A program made the translations under genes and the position numbers. A stretch of DNA of 64,000 nt. Source: Sphingomonas natans (GTDB lineage: Bacteria > Pseudomonadota > Alphaproteobacteria > Sphingomonadales > Sphingomonadaceae). Below the pieces are notes generated by a model that saw only the letters and a program-made list of their open reading frames with translations, was not told where the DNA came from and ran no database searches. Location: contig NZ_JAUOTP010000008.1 of assembly GCF_030546695.1 (NCBI RefSeq), forward strand, positions 168,618 through 232,617, in the 5' to 3' direction. How positions within the stretch are numbered: the first letter of the stretch is position 1; each line of letters begins with the position of its first letter. Below are positions 35,757 to 45,386 of this stretch, piece after piece.

Positions 35757-36281
35757 ATGGCCATAGCGGACACTCAGAAAAAGCCGAAACGCGTCGGCGC
35801 GGCCGGTTTGGCGGTCGGAGCCATCATTCTGGCAGCGCTCGCTTTTATCGCGTTCAGCGCCTTCTCGTCGCGAAAGCCGGTGACCGTCGATACGGCCGAG
35901 GGCCAGCATTTTTCGTGCACCGTGCTCAGCGTGTATGACGGCGATGGCCCGATCAACTGTGCGGAGATCGACAGCGCGGGCAACCAGGTCAAGGTTCGCC
36001 TGCGCGGCATCGAGGCGCGGGAGGTCGACAATAGCTGCCGTTACGCAGATCTGTGCCCCGTCGCATCCGGGGCGGAGGCCAAGGCGGAGCTGACCCGGAT
36101 CGCGGTCGGGCGCATGCAATGCCTGTCCTTTGGCCCCTCCTACAACCGGGTCGATGCCAGCTGCCGCACGGCGACGGGGCTCGACGTCAGCTGCGCCATG
36201 ATCAAGAGCGGCAAAGCCGTCCGCTGGCCCGAATATGATCCGACGGGCCTGATGATCCCGTGCATACCGCGGCGCCGATGA
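35757..36281 (+). CDS. Membrane-anchored SNase (thermonuclease)-like protein
   Basis: From the ATG at 35757 (ribosome site caaggag) the protein has one membrane helix (about residues 16-39) and a staphylococcal-nuclease-like domain outside. Family marks are VYDGDGP, VRLRGIEAREVD, GAEAKAELT and the final GKAVRWPEY. Five or more Cys suggest disulfides in the periplasm. The Ca2+-binding Asp and the Arg in VRLRGIE are kept; other catalytic positions cannot be judged by eye. Nuclease activity is likely but not assured. Its stop overlaps the following kinase gene (ATGA). Confidence 0.82.
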   Translation: MAIADTQKKPKRVGAAGLAVGAIILAALAFIAFSAFSSRKPVTVDTAEGQHFSCTVLSVYDGDGPINCAEIDSAGNQVKVRLRGIEAREVDNSCRYADLCPVASGAEAKAELTRIAVGRMQCLSFGPSYNRVDASCRTATGLDVSCAMIKSGKAVRWPEYDPTGLMIPCIPRRR

Positions 36282-37396
36282 TCGCACGGCTCCGGGACGG
36301 CTTTGGTCAGACGGCGCTCGGGCCCGCCATTGTCGTCTGGGGGTTCGGCTATGTTCTGGCCGATCTGCTCGCCTTCCTGACCGGGCGGAGCGCGCTCGGG
36401 CTTTATCTCATTTTCTGTTCACCGATGTTCGTGCTGGGTGTCGGGCAGACGCTGGCGCTCGAGAGCCTCAGATCCTCGACAGCGTACGCGCCGATCAGGC
36501 GGTGGGCAGGCCTTGCGGTCGCGCTCGTCGCAACGTCGCTGATCCAATCTCTCTTCGATCTTTACTGGATACGCTGGATCGCGCTCACGCTCGTTCCCAG
36601 CTGGCAGGAATGGTCGCTGACGCTGACGGCCCAGCGGATCGTCACCACCGCGGTGATCTATCTATGGACCTTTTGCCTGGCGCTCACGGTGCTCGGCGTG
36701 GTGCGCCTCGCCAGAGCCGCTGACGCCAATAATGCGCGCGCAGCGAGCGCCGAAATCGCGGCGGCTCATGCTCAGGCGGCGGCGCTTCGCCTTCAGCTGA
36801 ACCCGCATTTCCTGTTCAACACGCTGAACTCGATCTCGAGCCTCGTGCTGGTCGATCGTAAGCAGGATGCAGAGGTCATGATCACGCGCCTGTGTGATTT
36901 TCTGCGCGGATCTCTCGACTCAGATCCCTTGGGCGACGTCCCGCTCGCGCAAGAGTTTGAAGTCATCGAAGCCTATCTCGATATCGAGGCAACACGCTTT
37001 GGAGATGAGCTTTCGATCGAGTTCGACCTTGAATCCGCGGTGATGGGCGCGGCAGTGCCCAACTTCATCCTCCAGCCGCTGGTGGAGAATGCGATCAAGC
37101 ATGGGGTGGCAAAAGCCAGAGCGCCGTCGATCATCCAGATTGTGGCGAAAGGCGAAGGCGACGTTCTTGTCCTTCGAATTGCGAACAGCGCGCCTGCCGA
37201 CAAAGCCGAGCGCGCCCCGTTGGACGGCACTCGAAAACGCGAGGGCATCGGACTTGCCAACATCCGTGAGCGTCTCGCAAAGCGCTATGGCAAGGCCGCA
37301 TCGCTCGGCGTGGCACGCATCGGCGACGATTTTCATGCGACGATCCGCATGCCGCTGGTCGGCGCGACGCCTGCAGCGACCGAGCCGAGCCACTGA
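36278..37396 (+). CDS. LytS/YehU-type membrane histidine kinase
   Basis: This is a sensor kinase with about four N-terminal membrane helices (to about residue 147) and a His_kinase domain of the LytS/YehU type: LQLNPHFLFNTLNSI with the phospho-His at 177, an N box LQPLVENAIKHG, and GIGLANIRERL as the ATP lid. Such kinases normally pair with a LytTR response regulator; none is adjacent, so it is an orphan here. It overlaps the SNase gene by 4 bases, suggesting co-expression. Length 372 residues. Confidence 0.9.
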   Translation: MIARLRDGFGQTALGPAIVVWGFGYVLADLLAFLTGRSALGLYLIFCSPMFVLGVGQTLALESLRSSTAYAPIRRWAGLAVALVATSLIQSLFDLYWIRWIALTLVPSWQEWSLTLTAQRIVTTAVIYLWTFCLALTVLGVVRLARAADANNARAASAEIAAAHAQAAALRLQLNPHFLFNTLNSISSLVLVDRKQDAEVMITRLCDFLRGSLDSDPLGDVPLAQEFEVIEAYLDIEATRFGDELSIEFDLESAVMGAAVPNFILQPLVENAIKHGVAKARAPSIIQIVAKGEGDVLVLRIANSAPADKAERAPLDGTRKREGIGLANIRERLAKRYGKAASLGVARIGDDFHATIRMPLVGATPAATEPSH

Positions 37397-37874
37397 CATG
37401 TTCTTACGACTCGACGCCGGGCCCCTGCCATCTTGCCGCTTGCGAGCGCCCCCCGCGCAAATGCACTGGCCTGGCGCTTGGGACCCATCCCGCCGCCCCG
37501 ACTGCGGCTGCCAGGTAGCCTCGCGTTGACGATACGCGCTCCGTCCTATGGCCTTGTCGCCATCGTTGCCGCGCTGATCACCCCCATTGGCCGCTATCGC
37601 GTCGTTCGCGCTGCCTGTGGGCCAATCCGGGGCTGTGACCAATCCGGGAACGGCCGATGAGGAAAAACGGGTGCGTGTCGGCAAGCCTGCGCTGTTGGCC
37701 GCGCGCTCAAGACTGCGGCCGGGCCTGCTGGCGGTGGCTCGCGCCGCTGCCAATGCGGCCTGTCGCGCTTGGCGACGGTGGGTCCGGTCTGGTGGCGCGG
37801 CTGCGAGCTCTCAGTCCGCCACCGCGTGCGCGATACGCATTATGTCAGCTGGTACGAAAGCTCGGGGATTTGCC
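37397..37874. other. Intergenic region, possibly decayed
   Basis: No gene supported. A short stretch around 37780-37850 reads GPVWWRGCELSVRHRVRDTHYV in one frame, which has a protein-like composition, but I could not assign a family. The frame of the following reductase is open through here but lacks any conserved part. Confidence 0.4.
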
Positions 37875-38705
37875 ATGAAAATGATCCGCTTTGCCGACGG
37901 GACAACGATCGCTGCTCTCGGGCAGGGCAGCTGGATGATGGCGGAAGATAGCGGCCGCCGCGCCGCTGAGATCGCGGCTTTGCGCGCCGGGATCGACCTT
38001 GGTCTGACGCTCATCGACACAGCGGAGATGTATGCCGACGGCGAGTCGGAACAGCTCGTAGGCGAGGCCATCTCCGGCATCCGCGACGGCGTGTTCCTGG
38101 TCGGCAAGGCCTATCCGCAAAACGCGTCGCACGCGCAGCTCGCGAGGGCGTGCGAGGCCAGCCTGAAGCGGCTTGGAACCGATCGAATCGATCTCTATCT
38201 GCTGCATTGGCGAGGCAACGTGCCGCTCGACGAAACCGTGGACGCGATGAGTCGGCTGATGAACGCGGGCAAGATCCTGCGCTGGGGCGTCAGCAATTTC
38301 GATACCGAGGATATGGAGGAGCTCATGGCCGCCGGCGGTAGCGCCTGCGCCACCAACCAGATCCTCTACAACCTGACGCGTCGCGGGCCCGAGCATGATC
38401 TGCTGCCGTGGCTCGCCGATCATGACATCCCGATCATGGCCTATAGCCCGGTGGAACAAGGCCGATTGCTGCGCCACCGGCTACTGGTGGATGTCGCGGC
38501 CCGGATCGGCGCCACGCCAGCGCAGGTCGCGCTTGCTTGGACCATGCGGCAAGGCGACGTGATCGCCATCCCGAAAGCCGCGAGCGTCGCACATGTCCAA
38601 GAGAATCGGGCAGCCGCCGACCTGGACCTGTCGACCGACGATCTGGCCGCGCTCGATGCCGCTTTCCCACGACCGCGCGATCGTTTGGCGCTTGAGATGC
38701 TGTGA
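37875..38705 (+). CDS. Aldo/keto reductase
   Basis: This is an NADPH-dependent aldehyde/ketone reductase with a TIM barrel. The ATG at 37875 gives a 276-residue protein beginning at the first barrel strand (MKMIRFADGTTI); the frame is open 288 bases upstream but that part is not family-like. The catalytic tetrad can be read: Asp and Tyr in LIDTAEMYADG, Lys in LVGKAYP, His in YLLHWRG. The C-terminal IPKAAS segment binds NADPH phosphate. The substrate is unknown. A decayed msrB-msrA pair follows. Confidence 0.9.
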   Translation: MKMIRFADGTTIAALGQGSWMMAEDSGRRAAEIAALRAGIDLGLTLIDTAEMYADGESEQLVGEAISGIRDGVFLVGKAYPQNASHAQLARACEASLKRLGTDRIDLYLLHWRGNVPLDETVDAMSRLMNAGKILRWGVSNFDTEDMEELMAAGGSACATNQILYNLTRRGPEHDLLPWLADHDIPIMAYSPVEQGRLLRHRLLVDVAARIGATPAQVALAWTMRQGDVIAIPKAASVAHVQENRAAADLDLSTDDLAALDAAFPRPRDRLALEML

Positions 38706-38743
38706 GCCACCGCTCGCAAATGGCCTCGGACCCCAATTTCTCG

Positions 38744-39193
38744 GCAGACGAGAAGATCCCAGGCAAAGCTATGGCAAGACGGACGAGGCAATCGGCGCAC
38801 TGACGCCTGAGCAATATCAGGTGATGCAGAAAGACGGCACCGAGCTTCGGGCACGGGCGCACTGCTCCACACCAAGGCGGCGGGCAGCTATGTCGATATC
38901 GTCTCCGGCGAGCCGCTGTTCGCAAGTTCGGACAAATAGGAATCCGGATGCGGTTGGCCGAGCTTCACTCAACCGATCGAGCCGGCAAATGTCGCCGAAC
39001 TTGCCGACACATCCTTGTTCATGACCCGCACCGAAGTCGGCTCGAAGCACGGCGACAGTCATTTAGGGCATGTTTTGGCGGATGGCCCGCGCGAGTCTGG
39101 CGGGCTGCGCTACTGCATCAATTCTGCATCGCTGCGCTTCGTCGATCGCGACGATATGAAGGCGCTATGGCGCCGATCTCCCAGGTTGAGGGG
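38744..39193 (+). pseudogene. msrB: Decayed peptide-methionine (R)-S-oxide reductase
   Basis: Segments of a normal MsrB are present in order but in different frames: ADEKIPGKA, then (one frame over) SYGKTDEAIGALTPEQYQ, then (a further shift) [52 protein letters not shown] and the active-site part [18 protein letters not shown] at about 38936 replaces the Tyr expected after SSDK. At least two frameshifts and one stop make it inactive. The good residual identity suggests recent loss. Confidence 0.8.
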
Positions 39194-39285
39194 ATGAGCA
39201 CCGAACGCACCGACCTGGCGGAGACTGGTTCTGGGACAGCAGGACCTGATTCGTCGGCTGCCCGGAGTCGTCTCGACTGAGCAGG
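39194..39285 (+). pseudogene. msrA: 5' relic of peptide-methionine (S)-S-oxide reductase
   Basis: The ATG at 39194 directly follows the msrB relic. It reads [11 protein letters not shown], and after a shift GQQDLIRRLPGVVST, matching the start of MsrA around its active site. The catalytic Cys of GGCFWG is lost in a damaged stretch (TGGTTCTGG), and everything after about 30 codons is missing. Order msrB-msrA matches known adjacent pairs. Confidence 0.65.
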
Positions 39286-39888
39286 CTATTGCGGTGCTGC
39301 GGCGGGGTCTCTGTTCGCGATGAGCAACTCGATCCAGCGACTCGCGGGCCGCGAAGCATTTCGGCTTGCTGTCGGGCAGTTGGCTTCGGCGGACATCGTG
39401 CAGCACCATCCAATCGCTCAACGCGCACATGGTGCGGCCGGACCGGGATCGGACGTGGCGGGGCGCCTCGGCTCGGCTGGCCACGTTGCTGGCTATCGTT
39501 GATGCCGGCGATGCCCGGTCGGCGGATTGTGGGCGGGTGCTGACCGGCGCTTGTAGCAGCGCTCAGCGAACGCGCAGTGGTGGAGCGCGTCACGACCTGG
39601 GAGAGGGAGATCCGACTCGGTTTCGCAGGCCAAACAGGTTTCTCGGGCATTTTTGAACCAGCGCAATCTCTCCAAAACAGACGGCTTTACTGAGGCGCCG
39701 CCTGCCGACTGATTGCTGTGGCGGTATTCGCGCCGAGCCCGCAATCGGCGACGTCGCGCGTCCGACCGTCGCGTCGCGGGTCGGCAGTCGATTCGCTAAC
39801 CCGCACCGGAGCCCGGCGTTGTTACCAACAGAAGCGTCACGCGCGATGCGTTTTTGACGTGGCAGGTAACCGCGGGCAGGGAGGCCTG
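39286..39888. other. Non-coding or decayed region
   Basis: No supported gene. The rest of msrA is not found here. Frames on both strands are short and without domains. The last 20 bases carry the ribosome site (gcagggagg) of the next gene. Confidence 0.45.
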
Positions 39889-40140
39889 ATGAAACACCCC
39901 CTTTTCGTGTCCGCTTTGGCCTTCTTCGCGCTTGGACTTCTCAGCCGCGTGGTGATCCGGCACCATGAGAGCCGACTTCAGATCGTGGCACTGATGGGCG
40001 TCGCCCTCGTCGCGGAAGGGTTTGCGCCACCCTTGTTTGGGCGTGCGCCGTCCTTCGTCGGCATTTTCACCAGCGCCATTTGCTGCGTGGCCGGCGTGAT
40101 CCTGATGCGATGGTCGATCGAAGGCCTGTCGCACGGGTGA
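39889..40140 (+). CDS. Small membrane protein, 83 residues
   Basis: The ATG at 39889 has a good ribosome site (cagggagg). The product has three likely membrane segments (about residues 4-22, 30-47, 55-74) with short loops, a basic first loop (RHHESR), and a short polar end. No family recognised. Well-formed composition compared with the decayed DNA before it. Confidence 0.6.
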   Translation: MKHPLFVSALAFFALGLLSRVVIRHHESRLQIVALMGVALVAEGFAPPLFGRAPSFVGIFTSAICCVAGVILMRWSIEGLSHG

Positions 40141-40464
40141 CGGCGTGCGACAGGCCGACCAGATCAAAACGAGCTCCTATGGCTTGCCGGCTTAGAGCCG
40201 GCACCATGTCCAGGCCTGATAGAGGCTACGTCCCGTCGCTGCGTGCCGAAAACGCAAAAGGACGGCCCCCCGCGGATCCTGACCCGCAAATCTCCTCGCC
40301 GATCAATGCCGTCGTCGACGCTCGACGAACGCGCGTCACCGCAGCGACATGCGGGGCCGCCCCATATGAGCGCGCGTCTGGTATTGCGGTCATCCAGTGC
40401 CACGCAGATCCGCTCTCATATTATCTACGGAGGCGGCCAATTGGCGCCGCGCGACGCGCGTTTG
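40141..40464. other. Convergent intergenic region
   Basis: Nothing supported; it separates two convergent small membrane-protein genes. No clear terminator hairpin was found. Confidence 0.4.
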
Positions 40465-40851
40465 TCAGAGCGCGCGATGTGCGATGGTCACCGTGCGCAT
40501 GATGGCAGCTTTGACATTGATGTCGCCGACCAGCGCCCAGGCCATGATCGCAATCGCAAGGAATGTGCCGACGACGACGGTCAGGCTCGCGATGACAAGG
40601 GCCGTGCGAAGGCGGCGCTTCCTTTCGCGCCGCGCCCGACGTCGGGCGCGGGCTCGCGCGCGATCCGCTTCTGAAGGCGCACTCTTGCGGATCGCCGCCG
40701 CGCATGCCCGATCCAAGTTTTGGCGCGTCGATCTGTCGATCGCGCCAGCAGGGTCGCTGTAACCGTCTCTGGAAAGCTTCGAAAAGATGTCTCTGGCGTC
40801 GAAATAGCGTCCGGTCGCGGCAAGCTGCGCCGCTTTATCTGCCACTGTCAT
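40465..40851 (-). CDS. Hypothetical membrane protein with basic linker, 128 residues
   Basis: The ATG at 40851 follows a strong ribosome site (gaggaggggcaa). The N-terminal 60 residues are helical and TPR-like in pattern (AAQLAATGRYFDARDIFSKL). An Arg/Ala-rich stretch (about residues 65-82) is followed by one membrane helix (about 83-107) and a short exported tail. No family recognised. The ribosome site and ordered layout make it a credible gene. Confidence 0.6.
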   Translation of the reverse strand: MTVADKAAQLAATGRYFDARDIFSKLSRDGYSDPAGAIDRSTRQNLDRACAAAIRKSAPSEADRARARARRRARRERKRRLRTALVIASLTVVVGTFLAIAIMAWALVGDINVKAAIMRTVTIAHRAL

Positions 40852-41198
40852 TTGCCCCTCCTCTTCTCGTTCGGCGCTCGACATCTTGATTTACGATTCG
40901 CAAACCGCAAGCCGAAAAAGCTGCTCATCTGTCCGCAGTCAGCGGGTCGGCACGACTTCCATTGCAAGAGCGTCGCGCGACAGCAGGCAGCGGTGGCGCA
41001 GTGCGCGAGCGAACCCTGATGGGCCCGGGGGCGCACATCGAAGCGCCTGGCCGGCCGCTTCCACGATTCGCACCGAATCGGCCCTAGCCGTGCGTCTTTT
41101 CTCAGACGCCGCATGCCGCTAGAGGCCGCGAGCAATTGACCGGGCAGGCTCGCCGACGAGCCACACCGATCGTCCTACAGGCATGGAGCGCCTTACAC
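40852..41198. promoter_or_regulatory. Divergent region upstream of argG
   Basis: About 350 bases between divergent genes; it should hold the argG promoter. No ARG box, riboswitch or hairpin could be assigned by eye. A GGAG about 10 bases before the GTG at 41199 is the likely ribosome site. Confidence 0.4.
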
Positions 41199-42413
41199 GT
41201 GAGCGACATCAAGCGGGTCGTGCTCGCCTATTCCGGCGGACTTGATACGAGCGTGATCCTGAAATGGTTGAAGGAGACCTACGCTTGCGAGGTGGTCACT
41301 TTCACCGCTGATCTGGGTCAGGGCGAAGAATTGGAGCCGGCCCGCCGCAAGGCGGAGCTGATGGGCGTCAAGCCCGAGCATATCTTCGTCGATGATCTGC
41401 GCGAAGAGTTCGTACGCGATTATGTGATGCCGATGATGCGCGCCAACGCGCTCTACGAAGGCCTGTATCTGCTCGGAACCTCGATCGCGCGGCCGCTGAT
41501 TGCCAAGCGCCAGATCGAGATCGCGCGCCAGGTCGGGGCGGACGCTGTCAGCCACGGTGCGACGGGCAAGGGCAATGACCAGGTTCGCTTCGAGCTTGGC
41601 TATTATGCGCTCGCGCCAGACATCAAGGTGATCGCGCCGTGGCGTGAGTGGGATCTGACGAGCCGCACCCGGCTCATCGAATATGCCGAACAGCATCAGA
41701 TCCCCGTGCCCAAGGACAAGCGCGGCGAGAACCCGTTTTCGACCGACGCAAACCTGCTCCACACCTCATCTGAGGGCAAGGTGCTCGAGGATCCCTGGGA
41801 GGAAGTGCCGGACTATGTGTTCTCGCGCACCGACAATCCCGAAACCGCACCGAACACGCCAGAGGTCATCACGGTCGATTTTGAGCGCGGCGATGCGGTG
41901 GCGGTCAATGGCGAGGCCCTGTCGCCCGCGGCGCTGCTGACCAAGCTGAATGAGCTTGGCAAGCTGCACGGCATCGGCCGGCTCGATCTCGTCGAAAACC
42001 GATTCGTGGGCATGAAGAGCCGCGGCATGTATGAAACGCCGGGCGGGACCATCTATCATCTGGCCCATCGCGGCATCGAACAGATCACGCTCGATCGTGG
42101 TGCAGCGCACCTCAAAGACGAGCTCGCGCCGCGCTATGCCGAGCTGATCTACAATGGCTTTTGGTTCTCGCCCGAGCGCGAGATGCTGCAAGCGGCGATC
42201 GATCACAGCCAGGAAAAGGTGTCGGGCACAGTGCGCCTGAAGCTGTACAAGGGCTCGGTCAGCGTCATCGGCCGCCGATCACCCAACAGTCTTTACTCCG
42301 AAAAGGTCGTTACGTTCGAGGATGACCAAGGGGCCTATGATCAGCGTGACGCAGCCGGGTTCATTAAGCTCAATGCATTACGCCTTCGCCTGCTCGGGCG
42401 TCGCGATCGGTAG
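41199..42413 (+). CDS. argG: Argininosuccinate synthase
   Basis: This condenses citrulline and aspartate with ATP in arginine biosynthesis. I start it at the GTG at 41199, giving [18 protein letters not shown], the standard N-terminus with the ATP pyrophosphatase P-loop (SGGLDTS). The frame is open 63 bases upstream without conserved sequence. Other conserved parts are [13 protein letters not shown], the citrulline-binding EWDL and SREREML-type region (here [12 protein letters not shown]). At 404 residues it is full length. Confidence 0.97.
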   Translation: MSDIKRVVLAYSGGLDTSVILKWLKETYACEVVTFTADLGQGEELEPARRKAELMGVKPEHIFVDDLREEFVRDYVMPMMRANALYEGLYLLGTSIARPLIAKRQIEIARQVGADAVSHGATGKGNDQVRFELGYYALAPDIKVIAPWREWDLTSRTRLIEYAEQHQIPVPKDKRGENPFSTDANLLHTSSEGKVLEDPWEEVPDYVFSRTDNPETAPNTPEVITVDFERGDAVAVNGEALSPAALLTKLNELGKLHGIGRLDLVENRFVGMKSRGMYETPGGTIYHLAHRGIEQITLDRGAAHLKDELAPRYAELIYNGFWFSPEREMLQAAIDHSQEKVSGTVRLKLYKGSVSVIGRRSPNSLYSEKVVTFEDDQGAYDQRDAAGFIKLNALRLRLLGRRDR

Positions 42414-42525
42414 TGCTGCACTGCACAAGAGTCGGATTTCAAAGCTTTCTTTTCGTCGCACTTAAGGAACGGCTGGCGCGAAAGTTGCGTTTACCTTACT
42501 GAAATATGAAACCGGAGAGGGTGTC

Positions 42526-42732
42526 ATGAATCAGGTTGCGGCGCATAAGCCCGTTTTCGATCGTGTGATCACGCATGTGACGCGTGATCTCGATCGTGCG
42601 CCTGGGTTTGCGTCGCCCGCGTCGGCGCCGAAGGACCCGGACGGACTCTTCCGCGCGCTTGCTTTTGCGGTTCCCGTGTCAGCGCTTCTTTGGATGAGCG
42701 GCGTTGCGATTGCCGTGACCGCTCTCCGTTGA
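42526..42732 (+). CDS. Small membrane protein, 68 residues
   Basis: The ATG at 42526 follows a ribosome site (ggagagggtg). A polar N-terminal 40 residues is followed by one membrane helix (about residues 43-66) that runs to the C-terminus. Tail-anchored minis of this kind are common and uncharacterised. Confidence 0.6.
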   Translation: MNQVAAHKPVFDRVITHVTRDLDRAPGFASPASAPKDPDGLFRALAFAVPVSALLWMSGVAIAVTALR

Positions 42733-43170
42733 GCTAGGCTCGACTCGGACCCCACGCGTCGCTTCTTCGAGTCGACTAGCATCAATATTGGATTTTGCTT
42801 GTCTCGGGCCTTCCAGCGCCAAGGCTATCGGCCGCTGATGAGATTGATATCGCCATCCTGACAACGGAAACGCGTCGTCTCGCCACGTGCAGGGTTCAGC
42901 GACATCCGCATCTGCGCGCCGTACAAACTATCTGAAATCGCGCGATTATCCCAGACATCTGGATTCCTGTGCTGACGAAAGCGGCAGGTGCGCCGCGGCG
43001 AAAGCTATATCCGTTTGATGGTTGTCGCGCGGCGCGGTGGGTAGAAAACCTCGCTCCCGACGGAAATCTGCCAAAATAGGCTTAAGCCTTTTGTTAGCAT
43101 CTTTCTTTTGCGATGCAGCAAGTGTATGCGGGTATCGCTGGTGCCACTTATTCGAGGACTAGTGGGTAAG
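42733..43170. promoter_or_regulatory. Region upstream of the sugar transferase
   Basis: No gene supported before about 43100. It is more AT-rich near its right end, including CCTTTTGTTAGCATCTTTC (43086-43104), and probably holds the promoter for the sugar transferase. A similar TTTTGTTAG occurs upstream of the PEP-CTERM gene at 48951. Confidence 0.45.
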
Positions 43171-43863
43171 ATGTCGAGTTTAGCGTATCAGGGGGCGGCG
43201 CCCAATGCGGGCCGCGGCGCGCCGCATGAGCAGAAACGGCGGGGCCGTTCTGTCGATCTGCTGGCGACTCGAATCTTCGATATTTTGGTTAGCTTCGCGC
43301 TGTTGGTGTTCCTGGCGCCATTGATGATGGTCGTCACAGCGATCATTTTGGTGACCAACCCCGGTCCGATCATTTTCGGGCACAAGCGTCTAGGCCGCGA
43401 CGGCCGAGCCTTTCATTGTCTTAAATTCCGCAGCATGGTCACCGACTCGCAGGAGCGTCTGGCCAACTTGCTCGCGACCGATGCGTGTGCGCGGCAGGAA
43501 TGGGAGCGGGATCACAAGCTCAAGAACGATCCGCGGATTACGCCGATCGGCGCGTTCCTGCGCAAGAGCAGCCTAGATGAGCTTCCGCAACTTTTTAATG
43601 TTTTGCGCGGCGACATGAGCTTAGTAGGGCCACGTCCGATCGTTCTAGATGAGGTGCGTCGGTACGGGCGTTACTTTAGCCACTACACTCAGGTTCGGCC
43701 CGGGATTACTGGTCTTTGGCAGGTTAGCGGCCGCAGCGGGACGACTTATCGTCGTCGGGTGGCGATGGATGTCGCATATTCGCGGTCGCGGTCCCTGGGC
43801 CTTAACGTGAAGATTCTCTTTATGACCGTTCCAAGTGTACTCCTTGCACGAGGCTCTTGCTAA
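43171..43863 (+). CDS. Undecaprenyl-phosphate sugar-1-phosphate transferase (ExoY/SpsB-like)
   Basis: This initiates exopolysaccharide repeat-unit assembly by loading the first sugar phosphate onto undecaprenyl phosphate. The bacterial sugar transferase domain is complete: one membrane helix (about residues 36-58), [40 protein letters not shown], and [13 protein letters not shown]. It is the short, single-helix ExoY/SpsB type, not the five-helix WbaP type. The start is uncertain: ATG 43171 gives 230 residues, ATG 43126 or TTG 43108 would add 15-21. Placed next to a type I secretion pair it recalls spsB-atrB-atrD of sphingan clusters. Confidence 0.9.
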   Translation: MSSLAYQGAAPNAGRGAPHEQKRRGRSVDLLATRIFDILVSFALLVFLAPLMMVVTAIILVTNPGPIIFGHKRLGRDGRAFHCLKFRSMVTDSQERLANLLATDACARQEWERDHKLKNDPRITPIGAFLRKSSLDELPQLFNVLRGDMSLVGPRPIVLDEVRRYGRYFSHYTQVRPGITGLWQVSGRSGTTYRRRVAMDVAYSRSRSLGLNVKILFMTVPSVLLARGSC

Positions 43864-44022
43864 TCCGGCTCGTCAGGTTCGCAGGTCGCGAATTTCGGAT
43901 CCAGAATTTTAGCGCGATACGGCCGAAGGTCGAAATCATCGTCAGCGGTCGCAGTTTGCGATGACAGTTTCAATTTCAGACGATCAGCTAGAATCGTCTG
44001 ATCTGGTTATGTATTTCGTCTC

Positions 44023-45372
44023 TTAATGCTCGCGGCCGCTTCGCCAAAGCGACTGGCCGATCGGTTCGAACAGATAATTGAGCAGGGTCCGCTTGCGTAG
44101 CGGCACGAGCACGTCGGCGGGCAGACCGGGCTTCAGCCGGCTGAGCCCGTCGCCCGCATCCTTCGCCTTCGCGAGCGCCTCGGGCGGGACCGTGACCTCG
44201 GCCGTGTAATAACGCGCGCCGGTCTTCTCATCGACGAAGCTGTCGGCCGAGAGCCGGGTGATCTTACCCTCGAAGATCGGCAGATCGCGCCCGTGGAGGC
44301 TCGGGAAGCGAACCTCGGCCTTCTGGCCGACATAGAGATCAGCGGCGTCGGACGGCGAGATCATCGGCTCGATCACGAGCGGGGTCGCGTCGGGCACGAC
44401 CTCCATCAGCTTCTGCCCCGGCGCGATGACCGCGCCGACGGTGAAGACGCCGAGCCCGACGATCTGCCCCGAGGCAGGAGCGCGGATCTGGGTCGCCTCC
44501 AGCTGGTGGCGGACCGCCTGCCATTTGGGCCACGCCTCGTTGAGCGCGGATTCGTTCTTCTGGAGATCGTCGGCGACCTGCTGCATCCGCTGCGAATCGA
44601 TCGTCAGCGCCTGCATCCGCGTCTCGCCGATCTGTTCGCGCGCCGACGCGCTGGTCGCGGCGAGATTGGCGGTGTCGCCGGTGAGCGACGCCTCGGCGCG
44701 CTCCAGCTCGCGCACGCGATTGACGCTGGCATAACCCTTGGTGGCGAGCTCGCGCATGCCCTTCAGCTGATCGCCGAACAATTCGCTCTGGCGCTTGGTG
44801 GACCCGATCTGCTGGCCGAGGCCCTGGATCTTGAGGTTGAGCTGCGCGGCCTGCTGCTGGAGCACGCCTTTCTGCGTCGCGATGGCGCTGCGGCGCGCGG
44901 CCATCTCGCTCGTCTGCATCCGCATCGCATCGTCGGCGAGCTGGCGGTCGGGCCCGCGCAGGCCGGCATATTCGGGCGGCGGCGTCATCGTGGCCGCGCC
45001 ATGTTGCTCGGCGAGCAGGCGCGCGCGCTGCGCCTGGAGGCCTATCACCTGCGAGGCGAGGCCGCGCTCATTGGCGGCGACTTCGGCGCCGGCCAGCTCG
45101 ATCAGGACATCACCCGCCTTCACGCGCTGTCCTTCGCGAACGTGGAGCGCGGTCACGACGCCGCCGTCGCGATGCTGGACGGCGCGGCGGCTGCCCGAAA
45201 CCTTGATCGTGCCTTCGGCGAAGGCGGCGGCATCCATCCGGACGAGCGCCGCGAACCCGAGGAACAGGCCGAAGAAGGCGAGCACGACGAGCCAGCCGAT
45301 CCGCGCCTCGCGCGGCAGATCGACGTCGATCGTCTGCCGGTAATCCCTGAAGTCGACGATCTCGGTGGACAT
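44023..45372 (-). CDS. HlyD-family type I secretion adaptor
   Basis: This is the periplasmic adaptor of a type I secretion system, linking the inner-membrane ABC exporter to an outer-membrane channel. It has a short cytoplasmic start, one membrane helix (about residues 24-45), a biotinyl-lipoyl half (SGSRRAVQHRDGG, VREGQRVKAGDVLIEL), and a long coiled-coil (about residues 100-290). The second lipoyl half (RAPASGQIVGLGVFTVGAVI) and the C-terminal beta domain follow. The start may be the ATG at 45372 or the GTG at 45390 overlapping the ABC stop. No TolC-type channel is in the window. It corresponds in position to AtrD/PrsE-type genes. Confidence 0.9.
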   Translation of the reverse strand: MSTEIVDFRDYRQTIDVDLPREARIGWLVVLAFFGLFLGFAALVRMDAAAFAEGTIKVSGSRRAVQHRDGGVVTALHVREGQRVKAGDVLIELAGAEVAANERGLASQVIGLQAQRARLLAEQHGAATMTPPPEYAGLRGPDRQLADDAMRMQTSEMAARRSAIATQKGVLQQQAAQLNLKIQGLGQQIGSTKRQSELFGDQLKGMRELATKGYASVNRVRELERAEASLTGDTANLAATSASAREQIGETRMQALTIDSQRMQQVADDLQKNESALNEAWPKWQAVRHQLEATQIRAPASGQIVGLGVFTVGAVIAPGQKLMEVVPDATPLVIEPMISPSDAADLYVGQKAEVRFPSLHGRDLPIFEGKITRLSADSFVDEKTGARYYTAEVTVPPEALAKAKDAGDGLSRLKPGLPADVLVPLRKRTLLNYLFEPIGQSLWRSGREH

Positions 45373-45386
45373 GCTGGGCATCCGTA

